The notes beneath the pieces were generated by a model, which was given only the letters and a program-made list of their open reading frames with translations, made no database searches and was not told the DNA's origin. DNA of 64,000 nt from Ophioderma brevispina (lineage: Eukaryota > Echinodermata > Ophiuroidea > Amphilepidida > Ophiodermatidae): the NCBI GenBank assembly GCA_023653785.1, contig JAMKCH010007177.1, positions 62,001 through 126,000 of the forward strand. The letters are read 5' to 3'. Below are positions 1 through 10,054 of the stretch, piece by piece. The translations under genes were made by a program, and so were the position numbers. Numbering within the stretch: the first letter of the stretch is position 1; each line of letters opens with the position of its first letter.

Positions 1-480
1 AAAAATATGGAATAATTTCAAATGTTTTCCACCAAATGTATATTTCATCTTGTACCTTTGATGCGTTTCAAGCAGACTACGAGGATCATATTCCACTTTC
101 CAGCCGAATTACGAATCATACTGCTATTTGCCACTGGAATTCATTGTTTCATCATCGTGTGCCTTCATAGGTTCCAACAACTGAATTTGGAAATTATATT
201 ATATTTTCCAACTGAATTTGCATTTCAGGTCTGTGCCTTCCACCTTACAGCCGGATAAGGTTTAAACAACACCGGAATTAGAATCATAATACTAGTTTTC
301 CACCGAATCCATCTGTTGGGCTGTGCTCCATACCTACCAGCTGGAAAAGGGCTTAAAATGACAGCGTGGAATTTTTTGTATCATTGCTGTTAATTTCCCA
401 ACTGGAATTACTTTTTTGGGTTATGCCTTCCATGGGGGGTATGGAATTCATCTGGAATAGCCCAAGCTAGCGTCGGTCGA
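1..480. repeat. degenerate tandem repeat
   Basis: Units of about 100 bases each begin with a TTTTCCAMCYGAATT-like stretch (near 24, 97, 205, 292 and 395) and carry a CCTTCCA / CAGCCGGA or CAGCTGGA motif. The copies are heavily diverged. I see no credible coding potential. Confidence 0.5.
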
Positions 481-1279
481 CCTTCAGCCAATGAAGTATG
501 TACCCACCATATAGCCCCCGTAATTAATTTTAACTTTTCTACATTAGCTGCAAAGGTTGCGAGCACACAATCATGTATTAAAGAATTTTAAAAAAAACCG
601 GTTATGCACGTAGATTTTGATAAAACAATCCTTTTTTTCCGTTTGAACATGTCGACTTGGCTCAAATCCCTCAGGTAATTTTTGCACGTCTCCTCATCGT
701 TTGAAATTTAAAAGCTAATCAAATAGTCCAGGTGGAAGTTTGTGCCACAGACTGAAGGATGGAAATGGAGTACAAGACTTTTTATATGATAGGTTTTTAG
801 TTTATTAGGACCTAAGCAATAATTTTTGAAGGGGTGTGAAAAAGTTGGTGCAGTTGCATTTTTGAAAAAATACAATCTGGTGCATTCCTGTCAAAATCAA
901 CTAAAAAAATACCTTAAGTATTTTTGATAGAGACAATTTTTTGCGGTGTTGTTCGCACGAGGAAGTTGTTAATATGTATTTGGTCATTACATTGCCTCAA
1001 AAATCCAATTTGGTGCTGAAAAGTCAAATATGCGCTTCGAATCATTAAAATGATCTTAACTCCTCCAGTATACATATTTATGATAGGCCGAATAAACACA
1101 TAAAACATGTTCTGCAGGTGCCCAAAATCTTACCATTGAACAAAATCTGCAAGAAGTATTTTAACACCTCTAGAAATGCATTTCGAAAGCCTCCATACAT
1201 ATCAGTGTCTCCACATTTTGCAGTGTAGGGCTTGTATCTTTGTCCTATAGGTATGTTTTTATTATGTTTACACTTATGG
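481..1279. other. unassigned non-coding stretch
   Basis: AT-rich sequence. The reading frames here are short and lack recognisable motifs. It presumably lies within the gene body or an intron of the SLC5 gene whose 3' exons start at 2861. Confidence 0.4.
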
Positions 1280-2230
1280 GATATAGGGTACTTTGGTCAC
1301 TAGAAACCCTTATTTGGCATTTCTCGTAATCGACATTTTTTATATTCAATGGCAGCCATATAGCCGGCTTTAAAGATACGTAAAACCTATAATATATCTA
1401 ATTATATGTAGTTACATCACTAATTAATTATTATAAAGGTGTAAATGAATGTATGGGATAAGTTTGACAATTTCACATCCTTATCTGGCTTTTTGTTTCG
1501 TTAAACATGGCAAACATTTAAGATTGGAGCCAATATGCGTGCCCTTGTTAGTTCTTTAAAACCTATAAATTACGAGACATCTGTATTGTATTTGTTTATA
1601 CATCCAAATGATTATTAAGTTTAAATTAAAAGCTATAAAGTATATTGTATGTCTTTGACATCATCAAAACTCGTATTTGGTATTTTTGTTTTGTAACAAC
1701 AATGCTTAAAATTCAAAATGGCGGCCATGTATTAATGAATATAAGGACAATTTGTAAGTTTTGAAGATCTTGAAAGGAGTCATATTGGCTGCCATCTTGA
1801 TTGGTTAGCATGTTAACACACTCGAAATGCCAGATATGATTTCCTAACTGGTTAAGGAGGCCTAAATTTGCATCTATCACAAAAACTTGATGAGTTAATG
1901 GTCAATTGGGTGATTTAGGAGCATATGGATTTCGGTGTGGCCATATTGGATTTGATGGTAATGTTGTGATCAAATCACATCAAAAATCTGTCCAGTAGAT
2001 TCCTCGGGTTTACCGGATAAAATCAATAAAATTATGGCCATTTGAATTAATTTGGGAGTGGTAGCCGGCCATATTGGGTTTCTAGAAAATGCACTGGCAC
2101 GGAAAATTTGCACACCCTCCAGAATTATTTGCTTAGGTCATCATTCACGTAAAATCGATCGATAGAAAAGTCTGTAGTCCATTCCACCCTGCACCCACAA
2201 TTCCTCCGATTCCTCCTGACTAAAATGTTT
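1280..2230 (+). repeat. dispersed repeat, copy A
   Basis: About 900 bases align colinearly with 40080-40920. Shared landmarks are CACTAGAAACCCTTATTTGG near the start, several GGCGGCCAT/GGCCATATTGG segments in the middle, and CCACCCTGCRCCCACAATTC at the end. No open frame is conserved between the copies, so this is a non-coding interspersed repeat, family unknown. Confidence 0.75.
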
Positions 2231-2860
2231 AATGAACGTCTAACGTCTCATGTCTTCTCTCATAATGATTCCTCATAGCTATCACAACACGTACAAACAA
2301 AACTAAACCGCTTAACCAAGGTAGCCCAATTATTTTATGGTCATTTGCTTAATAACTTATAACATATATGGCATTAAAGGTGTGTGATCCGATTTGGTCC
2401 AATTTTTTTTTTTATGAATATGATGTTTTCTTCCTCACACACGGAGCATATTCCCAGAAAGTTCTGATTACAAAATTTGAGTGTACTCGGTACAGCTATT
2501 TGGATAGTAGGAGCAATGTGTACCAAATATGCCCATGCATAGAACTGTGTTGTAAGCTAGTGTGGACGACGACGACCACACTTGGGGACGGTTTTGCTCA
2601 TAAAACCAAAAGGAAACATTTATGGGGCTTAAATTTCACTGGGCTAATGAGAAAAATATGCACCTATTTCTGATATCAAAATCTTAATTTTGATAGAGTA
2701 AGGTAGGGGGATGAGGTTGCCGATCTGGTCACCTACCTTTAATATAGGCCTACTATATTTCTGTATTTTAAAAGAAATGTTTAGTTATCACGTTGACACT
2801 GTAGGTTTCTTGTGTACAACATGATATTAATATACCATATATTTTCTCTCCATTAATCAG
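2231..2860. other. intron or unassigned sequence before the SLC5 exon
   Basis: I see no exon with homology to SLC5 transporters here. The segment ends in a pyrimidine-rich tract and an AATCAG acceptor immediately before 2861. The open frame at 2368-2673 has low-complexity composition and no domain I recognise. Confidence 0.45.
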
Positions 2861-2987
2861 ATAATTCGACTAACATGGTGGACAAGATTTTCTAATGTCA
2901 AACGAGAGCCCATGGATGAAGAAGAGGAAAAAGCAGATGAAAAACATGAAATGATAAAAAGAGAGAAAGAGAAACAGCTAGCTTTGA
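2861..2987 (+). CDS. SLC5-family sodium/solute cotransporter, penultimate coding exon (partial gene)
   Basis: A 127-base exon reads from an AATCAG acceptor to a GTACGT donor. It encodes 42 residues plus one base: RLTWWTRFSNVKREPMDEEE followed by a charged Glu/Lys-rich stretch. In SGLT-type SLC5 proteins the segment after the penultimate membrane helix has this layout: a short helix end, a (K)EER-like basic patch, then an acidic loop. The exon leaves phase 1, which the exon at 3639 accepts exactly. The product is a plasma-membrane sodium-coupled transporter. The substrate (glucose, myo-inositol, monocarboxylate or other) cannot be told from this end alone. All upstream exons lie outside the window. 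Confidence 0.78.
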
Positions 2988-3638
2988 GTACGTAGATTAT
3001 TTTCAATTTAAAAACAAACACAATTTTAATTCATACAAAAGATGTAATGATACATTTCAAACCATTTGTAACCCTCTGAACCCTGTTTTCAATATCCTTG
3101 AGTCATAGTTTAAACGCAATTGACTGACATTGAAACCATTCCATATGACTGCATGGTAGCCTCCCGTCACACGTTAACTTGGCCTAGTAGATGTATAAAA
3201 AGATTTACATTTCTAATCATTGTATCAAGCCGAACAAATTGAGTCTATTTTACATAAATCAGAGCCTTTTGAGAACTTGACCCCTGTACTGCTGATTTTG
3301 TGACCTTCGACCTCCGTAGTACATTTTACAGTGTTTCACACGACCATTGACTTTTTTGTTCCTTGATGCTATCCAGAGAATTTGAGGTGTATTTGAACAA
3401 TATTGGAGTATTTTAAATATTTGACCCCTTTTTGCACAGGATGTTACCCGGCAGCAATATGAAACATTGAATCTTGATCCTATGCTAACATGACCAGACA
3501 ATCAAACCTTTTGTACCTTTTCAGCTGAATAAACTCTCTGGGCTTCTGGTCTATAACATTTAAAACTCCATCAAATATTCCCTTGATTTTTACTTGCTTT
3601 TAATGCCTTTATCTCATCATTTTTAATTATTTTCACAG
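2988..3638 (+). other. SLC5 intron
   Basis: A 651-base intron with a GT donor at 2988 and a TTTTCACAG acceptor ending at 3638. Nothing else is visible inside; minus-strand open frames here have no recognisable domain. Confidence 0.75.
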
Positions 3639-3853
3639 AGGCAAGTGGTAATCTATCTTTCCCAAGAAAAACGTGGAATTTCCTTTGCGGAATCAGCAGC
3701 ACACCACCTCCGGAAATAACTCCAGAAGAGAAGCAAAGAGCAGAGGAGAAAATGACCACCATTGTGGAGAATCCAAAATGGCAGATCTTTGCTTCGGCAA
3801 ATGCAATCCTTTTATGCGGTGTCGGTGTGTTTGTGTTTGCTTATTTTGGTTAA
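3639..3853 (+). CDS. SLC5-family sodium/solute cotransporter, terminal coding exon
   Basis: The exon begins after TTTTCACAG and completes a Lys codon split with the previous exon. It runs 70 codons to TAA at 3851-3853. It encodes KTWNFLCGISSTPPP, then a Glu/Lys-rich cytosolic linker, then NPKWQIFASANAILLCGVGV and a final FAYFG. SGLT1-like proteins end the same way: a W-x-L-x-CG motif, an acidic EEK linker with KMT, a PxW, and a last membrane helix finishing in AYFA. The length and position of the final helix (about 20 residues, directly at the C-terminus) match the family. It is on the same strand as, and about 4.4 kb upstream of, the first receptor. I see no sign of decay. Confidence 0.82.
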
Positions 3854-4230
3854 GTGTTGTCTTGACTTTTTAGTTTGCAACAGGGTTAATTTAATTCATT
3901 GTTGGTCCATCCATAATGTAACACCTGTTTCGTTGTTGTGACGGTCAATCATGATTCGTGATATAAAAATACATCCATAATTTCTGACAGAAAGTACTCA
4001 AAATAGGTTTAAAAAAGGCTGACAAAAGGAAAAGTTCAATATAACAACTACATTTGTCATAGCTTTTTGTAATGAACAGCGTGCCATTGGGTTTTTTTAC
4101 GATGACGAAAGTGTGTTCGTGCGGCGCGAAGCCGTATCTGTCTATGTTTATAGGATGTGTGTCGTGGGTGTTTTTGCATGTATTAATTATGTATTAAGTA
4201 TTTTGGAATAAAATTATCGAAAGAGAAAAT
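3854..4230 (+). other. SLC5 3' UTR
   Basis: Untranslated sequence follows the TAA at 3851-3853. The only strong polyadenylation hexamer downstream is AATAAA at 4207-4212, so cleavage is expected around 4220-4235. This is inferred without transcript data. Confidence 0.5.
4207..4212 (+). terminator. polyadenylation signal AATAAA
   Basis: Canonical hexamer 354 bases after the SLC5 stop codon. It is a plausible end for the transcript. Confidence 0.5.
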
Positions 4231-4239
4231 GACACATTT

Positions 4240-4739
4240 CCATGATTCATACGATGTTCAGCTGTGAATACAAACGTTTTCGGTAGATGAAATCTAATAA
4301 AACTATATATGAAGACGGATATTCTTTCGTCCTTTCCCTCAAATGAAGTGTGCATTTTCAGACATTTTAAAGCATTTCTTGCAGATGCCTGGCAGAAGTG
4401 GGTCCATCCCTTTGTTTATCGCTTACGGTCAGTCAGGCTAGTGGTGTATAGCCTATATTTCCTCTCTTTTCTCTGAAGATGGCACCGTAGGGCTATAGTT
4501 GAGATGCTCGGTGCATGTTAAATTTTGCAAGAATTTGTTGAAAAAGAAAAAAAGTAAGGCGAAGCATAGTGCTTAAGATATTTATATCGCTAAGATGGCG
4601 TTATAATATCATCCATTTTGTGATAAATATTATTTTGGTTTCATCTATGTAACTTTTGAGAAAGATTCTTTGAGAAAGGTACTTATTTGCATCATAACAA
4701 AATAAAAATGGAATTCCCTAGTGCAAGATGATGCAAGGT
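4240..4739. other. unassigned intergenic sequence
   Basis: Sequence between the SLC5 gene and the repeat-rich receptor cluster. I see no gene or named element. Confidence 0.4.
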
Positions 4740-5300
4740 GGTGTTTACAAGTCTTAGAGATCATTCTAGATGACAATTACTCTAAAAGCTTGTATTTTCC
4801 AAGTATTGTGCAAGGTTAAAGATTGCATCATAAGACATCACACGATGATGTTATTTTGCGTTGATCCAATTGGACAGTGTTTGGCTTTGGTTATTCATGA
4901 TGAATTTCTGATGAAGATTCCCGGTGGATTTTTTATTTGTAAGAATATTGACGCTGCATGCTGTCATTTTGGAGTCTTCTCTGTGAAGCCATATCATCGT
5001 TGAACTGCAACGTTTCTTTAAGTCTGGACATTAGTCGCCATGTCAGAGTGGACATAAAGAAATCATTTTTTTTGCGTATACATTGCAGTGTTGGGCTATT
5101 TTATGTCTGATGATTTCCTGATGAAGAATCCCGTGGATTTATATTGTGGAATATTGCCACTGCATGCTGTTCATTTTGGAGTCTTCGCTGTAGGACAAAA
5201 TATCGTCGTTCAACTGCAACGCTTCTTTTAACTCAGTAATTAGTAGCCACTTCAGCGTGGACATTAAAGAAATCATTTTAATAAATTATTGTGTGCATTA
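4740..5300 (+). repeat. R1-derived repeat, two tandem copies of about 190 bases
   Basis: Two copies (about 4890-5075 and 5100-5275) share GACGCTGCATGCTGTCATTTTGGAGTCTTC-type sequence. They correspond to single-copy segments of block R1 at 11625-11760, 19215-19380 and 35885-36030. This is the left-most, partial representative of the receptor-cluster unit. Confidence 0.65.
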
Positions 5301-5389
5301 ATTATAATTGCCAATTGTAATTGTATTTTTGACATTCACAATTCTTACACCTATCTATTGAACCTATTCTTTAATATAATATAATAACT

Positions 5390-6010
5390 TTGTTGTATAT
5401 GTACACAAGGCTCATTTGTTTTTGTTTAAAGTGTATTCTGCCCTTGGCATCCATGGCGATGCGTAACAGAAATAGTGGATCTTTACCTGAATGTTTCACA
5501 TTAGATCATTTGTGCACAATGCTCATTTGTTTGGTTTACAGGGTATTTCTGACCTGGCATCCTGTAATGCCGTAACAGAAATTAGGGGCTCTTAAACCTT
5601 ACTATTCAAAATTCAGATCTTTGTGCACAAGGCTCTTTTGTTTTGTGTTTAAAGGGTTTTCCTGACCTTGGCATCCAGGTGATGCCGTAACAAATTAGGG
5701 GCTCTAACAACCGTACTGTTCAAATTCTGATTATTGGTGCACATGCTCATTTGTTTTGTTTAAAGGGTATTTCTACCCTTGGTATACGATGTAATGCCGT
5801 CCGTAACAGAATTATGGGCTCTTAACCTGTACTGTTCTAAATTAGATCATTTGTGCACAAGGTTCATTTGTTTGCGTTTTAAAGGGTTATTTCTAACCTT
5901 GGCATCTATGTGATTGCCGTTGCGTAACAGAAATTAGGGCTTATATACCTGTACTGTTCAAATTCAGATTATTTCTGACCTTGGCATCCACAAGAGTCGT
6001 AACACTGGCA
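5390..6010 (+). repeat. tandem array, about six copies of a 115-base unit
   Basis: Units carry TTTGTGCACAAGGCTCATTTG, TTTAAAGGGTATTTCTGACC, CTTGGCATCCATGTGATGCC and GTAACAGAAATTAGGGGCTC. They start near 5400, 5513, 5624, 5732, 5851 and (partial) 5965. A single diverged unit sits in each R1 block (11875-11965, 19490-19580, 36170-36260), so the array expanded from R1 locally. The short open frames here are products of the repeat. Confidence 0.8.
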
Positions 6011-6229
6011 ACTGGAATACCACCAGACTATGTGTAGATTTCTGAAGTAAACTGAGCATGAACGTGAATCAAAAGTGTCGTCCTAAAAGCACACGAAATT
6101 CACTGTTGATTTTGATATCTTCATCAATTCAAAGCATGAGATTCCAAATGTTTAGCTGAGATTTGTTCTGGTCAAAGAAATGAAGAAATAATAACCTGCC
6201 GCTGTCTGAAAACAATCTGATTGTCGCTA

Positions 6230-6640
6230 GTAAAAACCATAATAAAATACTACCCTAGCTGTGCGCCAGAAAAGTCCATAGCATCCTCAATCACTGATGG
6301 TCTTAAATATTTCTGGCTAGGTAACTTCGTCGAAGAGTTAGTCCAGCAGGACTAACTGGCGTCATATATGTCAAGATGGATACCATCTAGAATAGCTTTT
6401 TTTAAGTTAGTGAGGTTGGCCAATATTTTATATACGTGGCTAGAGCCTCTGATTGTATTATGATGCCAATCCAAACAATTAATTTAGGTATCATGATAAG
6501 TTCGTCTCACCATCGAAAGATATACATATCGTTTTAAAAACAACAACAATAACGAAAGATTTGTCAGTTATTTCTCGCCAATAAGATTCCATAGAAGATA
6601 TACGATGAAGTGTATATAGCCAACAAATTGATACCTTTAC
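6230..6640 (+). repeat. receptor-upstream block, distal part
   Basis: Contains GTTAGTCCAGCAGGACTAACTGG-like sequence, GATTCCATAGAAGATATACG and CGAAAGATATAC. It matches 41890-42009 and 42266-42480, and partly 47545-47640. It lies 1.5-2 kb upstream of the receptor start and is duplicated with the receptors. It lacks the MITE present at 42010-42265 and so supplies that element's empty site (GTTGGCCAATATTTT near 6413). Confidence 0.6.
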
Positions 6641-6890
6641 AGGAGTCAACGGCCCAATCGTTAATAGCCTCGTCCCCAGGACTTCAGATTTTACCTGAAA
6701 TGGGCAAATATTGGTGTCTGGAGAAGGCTGCTATTTTTTCATTTCATTTGCCCCGTGAAATCTGATGGCTATAGTAAATCCAAACGACCGGAAGACTTCC
6801 AAAACTTTTTTGGGACACAGTCCACTGTTCGGGAGGAGGCATTTTGTATCTACAGAATCAATAACATCTCAAGTTGTGTCTTTGTATTGT
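6640..6890 (+). repeat. R3 flank without the foldback element (unit 0)
   Basis: Matches 14280-14410 joined to 15335-15440. It carries CGTTAATAGCCTCGT, AAGGCTGCTATTTTTTCATT and GGGACACAGTCCACTGTT. The 930-base foldback element found at this spot in the later units is absent, so this copy shows the pre-insertion state. Confidence 0.7.
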
Positions 6891-7129
6891 TCTATGATTT
6901 TATTGTAAAAAACGAAACAAATAATTATTGTTTCCCTTTCTTGACTACTGACCCCCTTAAATCCTGTTCCCATGGAGCTAATGTCACCATGGTGGTTCAT
7001 TCTCTAGCCCAATTAGTATACTTCAATTTGCTTTTTATCCATCTCTCTAGGGTAAATCGTTTTCGAGAAATCTTGCGCGCCGCGATGACATATATATCGA
7101 TGGCAATTTAGTCTAGAAACACTGTTTTT

Positions 7130-7780
7130 TAGGTTTTTGTATATTTTAGAAACACTGTTTTGCTCTTATTATATATTAAACAATTAGAGATTGCATTTTC
7201 ACTATAATTTAAAACTTAGAGATCAACAGCAAATTTAGTTTTCGAGATATAGAATTTTAAAGCCGAAAAAGTTAAATATCGCAGCTTGAAAAAACAATAA
7301 AATACATAAGAAATAAAACAATAAATTTCGCTCGCGAAGTTACATTTTCGGTTACATTTTTGACCATAACTTTTGAACGGAAGCTCCGATTGTTGTCAAA
7401 CAAAAAGCAAAAGAAAGGTAATTTTGTCCTGAATTTCAATTTGCAATTTGTATTTTTAGCCCTTCCAACCCCATATTCCCCCTTAATCTGGGATTAAATG
7501 TCTAAATACGATTTTTAACCCAACACACCCTCCTCAATTTATACCTCTCTAAAAGGGAAGATAGTCTCACGGTTGCTTGGATTTACTATAACCGACGTTT
7601 GCTTTGGAAGTTATAAGCGAAAAAATGCGCCATTGCGATTGACCAAAATTAATTTTACACAACATTCTATAGGGCAAATGGATTGAAATATCGCCGCGAA
7701 ACTTTACACATGGTCTATTGGGGTCAATGTCATTCAAGCAAGATTAAAACTTTACTCAATTAAATCGCGCCATCACCTAC
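7130..7780. other. unassigned sequence upstream of receptor 1
   Basis: AT-rich, without open frames of note or matches that I can see elsewhere in the window. Confidence 0.4.
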
Positions 7781-7784
7781 AATA

Positions 7785-8206
7785 ATAGACTATTCACATG
7801 AATTCACGAAGCGAAAGTGGGCCATGTGCTATAGATTTTGACCCTTGTCATTGGCAATATATGTTTTATTATTCTATATGACATATAACTTCAAATTCGT
7901 GTCTCATATTAGTCACAAACCAAACAATTTGATTAGAGGTTATAATGAAGGCGACATGTATAATGAATGACTGAATTAGTCGTTACGGATACATCTTTAA
8001 TCAAAGTCACGCAACTTGCTGCAATGGAGGTATCTTCATTAATCATCTTTGAAGCCATACTCACGGACGGAGTTCGCAATACTCTGAGCTCCGACGAGAA
8101 GTTGTGTCATTGTCTCATCCGTTTGTTTTCAAACATCTTTGTATGTTATTCATCTAACGCTTCAATATTTCTTGCAACTGTTTCTGCGGTGCGAAAGCAA
8201 AAATCC
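7785..8206 (+). promoter_or_regulatory. shared receptor 5' flank (copy 1)
   Basis: Closely matches 15745-16180 and 26320-26770 upstream of receptors 2 and 3. A core around 7985-8050 has ACATCTTTAATCA, CGCAACTTGCTGCAATGGAG and GTATCTTCATTAATCATC. This frame happens to be open from an ATG at 7967, but the equivalent frame upstream of receptor 3 is closed at its fourth codon (TAA near 26525). I therefore treat it as 5' flank or UTR, not coding. A promoter role is inferred from conservation and position only. Confidence 0.55.
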
Positions 8207-9256
8207 ATGGAATTTGTAAAGATGAACACCACATACTTGTGTGACTTGGAGGATGTGATTAACTTAACTGATCCGTTAATCGCCGATCAATGGCTAAGAA
8301 GCGAGAGTGAAAAGTTTATTGTCAGCGTACTAATACCGCTAGTTTCGGCAGTTGGTGTCTTTGGAAACGTGGCATTTTTGTTTATGGTATTGCGATTAAG
8401 AGAAATACGAAATAACTTGAACGCGTACCTTGCTAATTTAGCGATATGTGATATCATGTTTCTGCTGTTTTCAAACTTTTGGTATGCAGTTTATTCGAGC
8501 CATTCTCCTGTAAGCTCAGCTTTCGATATTAGTTCTTCCCTTGGATGTGCTGGATACATTTTGACAACGCGAATATGGTATGGGGCATCCTTATTTCTTG
8601 TGACTCTTATTTCAATAGAGCGATTCTATGCCATATGCAAGCCCCTAAAACATATAATGTTAAAGGGTAATGTGCGTACCTTCAAGTTGCTTTCAGCAAT
8701 ATGGATTGTAGAAGTTTTGCTAGCTCTATCTACAGTTCCAAGCTTTCTTGAGTTCAAAAGCTTTTGCTTATTGTGGCCCAAGGCAGATGAGTACCACAAT
8801 CTACCAAGTACATTCGGTAAATGCTTTCCAGTAAGCAAATTTGCAGTAGCGTATGCAGTAATATGTGAAACATTTACGTTGACGGCATCAATGATTATCA
8901 ATTGTTGGTTATTCTTTCGAATAATTATGGCTCTGTACCAACGTCCTTTGGCCACTGCTGCAGAAAAGAACACTGCCCTAAGCACCAACGCTATTCGCAT
9001 TCGCCATCAAGTGACTCGTACACTGGTAATCAACGGAATAATTTTCTTCATATGCCAGACGCCTTATCAGCTTGTATTGTTTCGTAAGTTTTTTACACAT
9101 ATAGGAGGAATAGACATTTTTGGAATTGAACAATTTAACACTCTGGTTATTATTGGCCACGCTTGTTTACTTCTAAATACTATTATTAATCCGTATCTCT
9201 ATGTTTTCAGCTGTCAGCATTACAGGGAGAGCAATGTACAAGCATTTGTCGGGTGA
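8207..9256 (+). CDS. class A (rhodopsin-like) G-protein-coupled receptor 1
   Basis: A single open exon encodes 349 residues from the ATG conserved with the paralogs; the frame is open 80 codons further upstream, but that extension is not conserved. The N-terminus has N-glycosylation sequons NTT and NLT. Helix 1 has GNVAFLFMV and helix 2 has NLAICD with the family Asp. The helix 3 end reads ERFYAICKPL, in place of the usual DRY. Helix 6 has CQTPYQ in place of CWxP, and helix 7 has NPYLYVF. These features place it among peptide-receptor-like class A GPCRs in the plasma membrane; the ligand and G-protein partner are unknown. Compared with receptor 3 there is one extra G in the CAGGGAGAGC segment near 9226. 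It shifts frame in helix 8, so the protein ends in SNVQAFVG about 20 residues early. It could still be functional, or the base could be a sequencing error. Confidence 0.83.
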   Translation: MEFVKMNTTYLCDLEDVINLTDPLIADQWLRSESEKFIVSVLIPLVSAVGVFGNVAFLFMVLRLREIRNNLNAYLANLAICDIMFLLFSNFWYAVYSSHSPVSSAFDISSSLGCAGYILTTRIWYGASLFLVTLISIERFYAICKPLKHIMLKGNVRTFKLLSAIWIVEVLLALSTVPSFLEFKSFCLLWPKADEYHNLPSTFGKCFPVSKFAVAYAVICETFTLTASMIINCWLFFRIIMALYQRPLATAAEKNTALSTNAIRIRHQVTRTLVINGIIFFICQTPYQLVLFRKFFTHIGGIDIFGIEQFNTLVIIGHACLLLNTIINPYLYVFSCQHYRESNVQAFVG

Positions 9257-9405
9257 GGGTTCTCAGTGATTTGGCTAGGTAGCAATGTTCGTTCCAGGAG
9301 TTCTGGAAAAGTAAGTAACTTCCTAACGGGAAGGTTTCAGTAAACATATAATCTAATTATAATGGGACAGGTGTAGAAGTAACCATTGACCGGCCCCGTA
9401 CTATA

Positions 9406-9767
9406 CACTGTAAAACAGTTTCCGTAAATTTCGGGAGGAAATTTCTGGCAGCCAGTAATTTCCAGTCATTTTTAGGGTAAATTTACAGAAATTTTCTGTC
9501 AGTAAGGAAATTTGACAGAATTTTACAGAAATTTGTCTCAATTATGGAAAAATGTGTATTTTAAACAGAATTTTCAGTATTGAAAATTACGGAACCAAAA
9601 AACAAAATCCGGAAATCTGGCTGCCAGAAGAATTTTTTGTTGAAATATTTCGTAAATTAACATTTGTTTTTATAAAAAACAAAAAATTATCTTTATTGTT
9701 TTTGTAAAACAGATTTTCGTAAATACGGAAAATTCTGTTTTCTTAAATTTACGGAAAGTTTACAGTG
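9406..9767. mobile_element. palindromic MITE, 362 bases, TA target
   Basis: Begins CACTGTAAAACAGTTTCCG and ends in the inverse (CGGAAAGTTTACAGTG), with TTTCCGTAAATTT in both arms. It is flanked by TA on each side (9404-9405 and 9768-9769). It is absent from the same place downstream of receptors 2 and 3. A TA duplication suggests a Tc1/mariner-type or similar mobiliser; it has no coding capacity. Confidence 0.75.
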
Positions 9768-9777
9768 TAGTCGGGGG

Positions 9778-9905
9778 AACAATGGTGAACAATAGGGCAA
9801 TCGATTCAGTGACTCTTACGCAACATTGTTGTACGCTTTATTCCGTTTAGTCTATGGAGCCCGGGATATGGCTCCCACCGGACTATATCGCTTTCACACC
9901 GGTTT
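9778..9905 (+). repeat. repeat shared with 60728-60860
   Basis: GGCAATCGATTCAGT, CGCTTTATTCCGTT and TCTATGRAGCCCG recur in the same order at 60728-60860, near another receptor tail fragment. It therefore probably belongs to the ancestral receptor 3' flank. Confidence 0.6.
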
Positions 9906-9924
9906 TGATTCTTTCTAAATACTG

Positions 9925-10005
9925 TATTTGATTTCCGTATTTCTATTTTTCAGCAGTAGCATTATAGTACCAGGTGGAGAGATATTGTATAATATAGCTT
10001 TAGTG
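9925..10005 (+). pseudogene. receptor helix-7 remnant downstream of receptor 1
   Basis: The stretch TACTG...CCGTATTTCTATTTTTCAGC followed by GCATTATAG aligns with the NPYLYVF-S-x-QHYR segment of receptors 1 and 3 (for example 27741-27800). No other receptor parts precede it. The same remnant occurs downstream of receptor 2 at 17360-17440. Confidence 0.55.
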
Positions 10006-10054
10006 TTCACCCTCGCCCTAATACCCCGCCTTTAAGCACCATTCTGATGGTTAA

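Noticed and set aside
2368..2673. 101-codon open frame on the + strand
   Set aside because: Low-complexity Phe-rich start, no domain, no splice context with the SLC5 exons, and no second copy to show conservation.
8626..9000. Minus-strand open frame of 124 codons, with an equivalent at 27190-27552
   Set aside because: Shadow of the receptor reading frame on the opposite strand.
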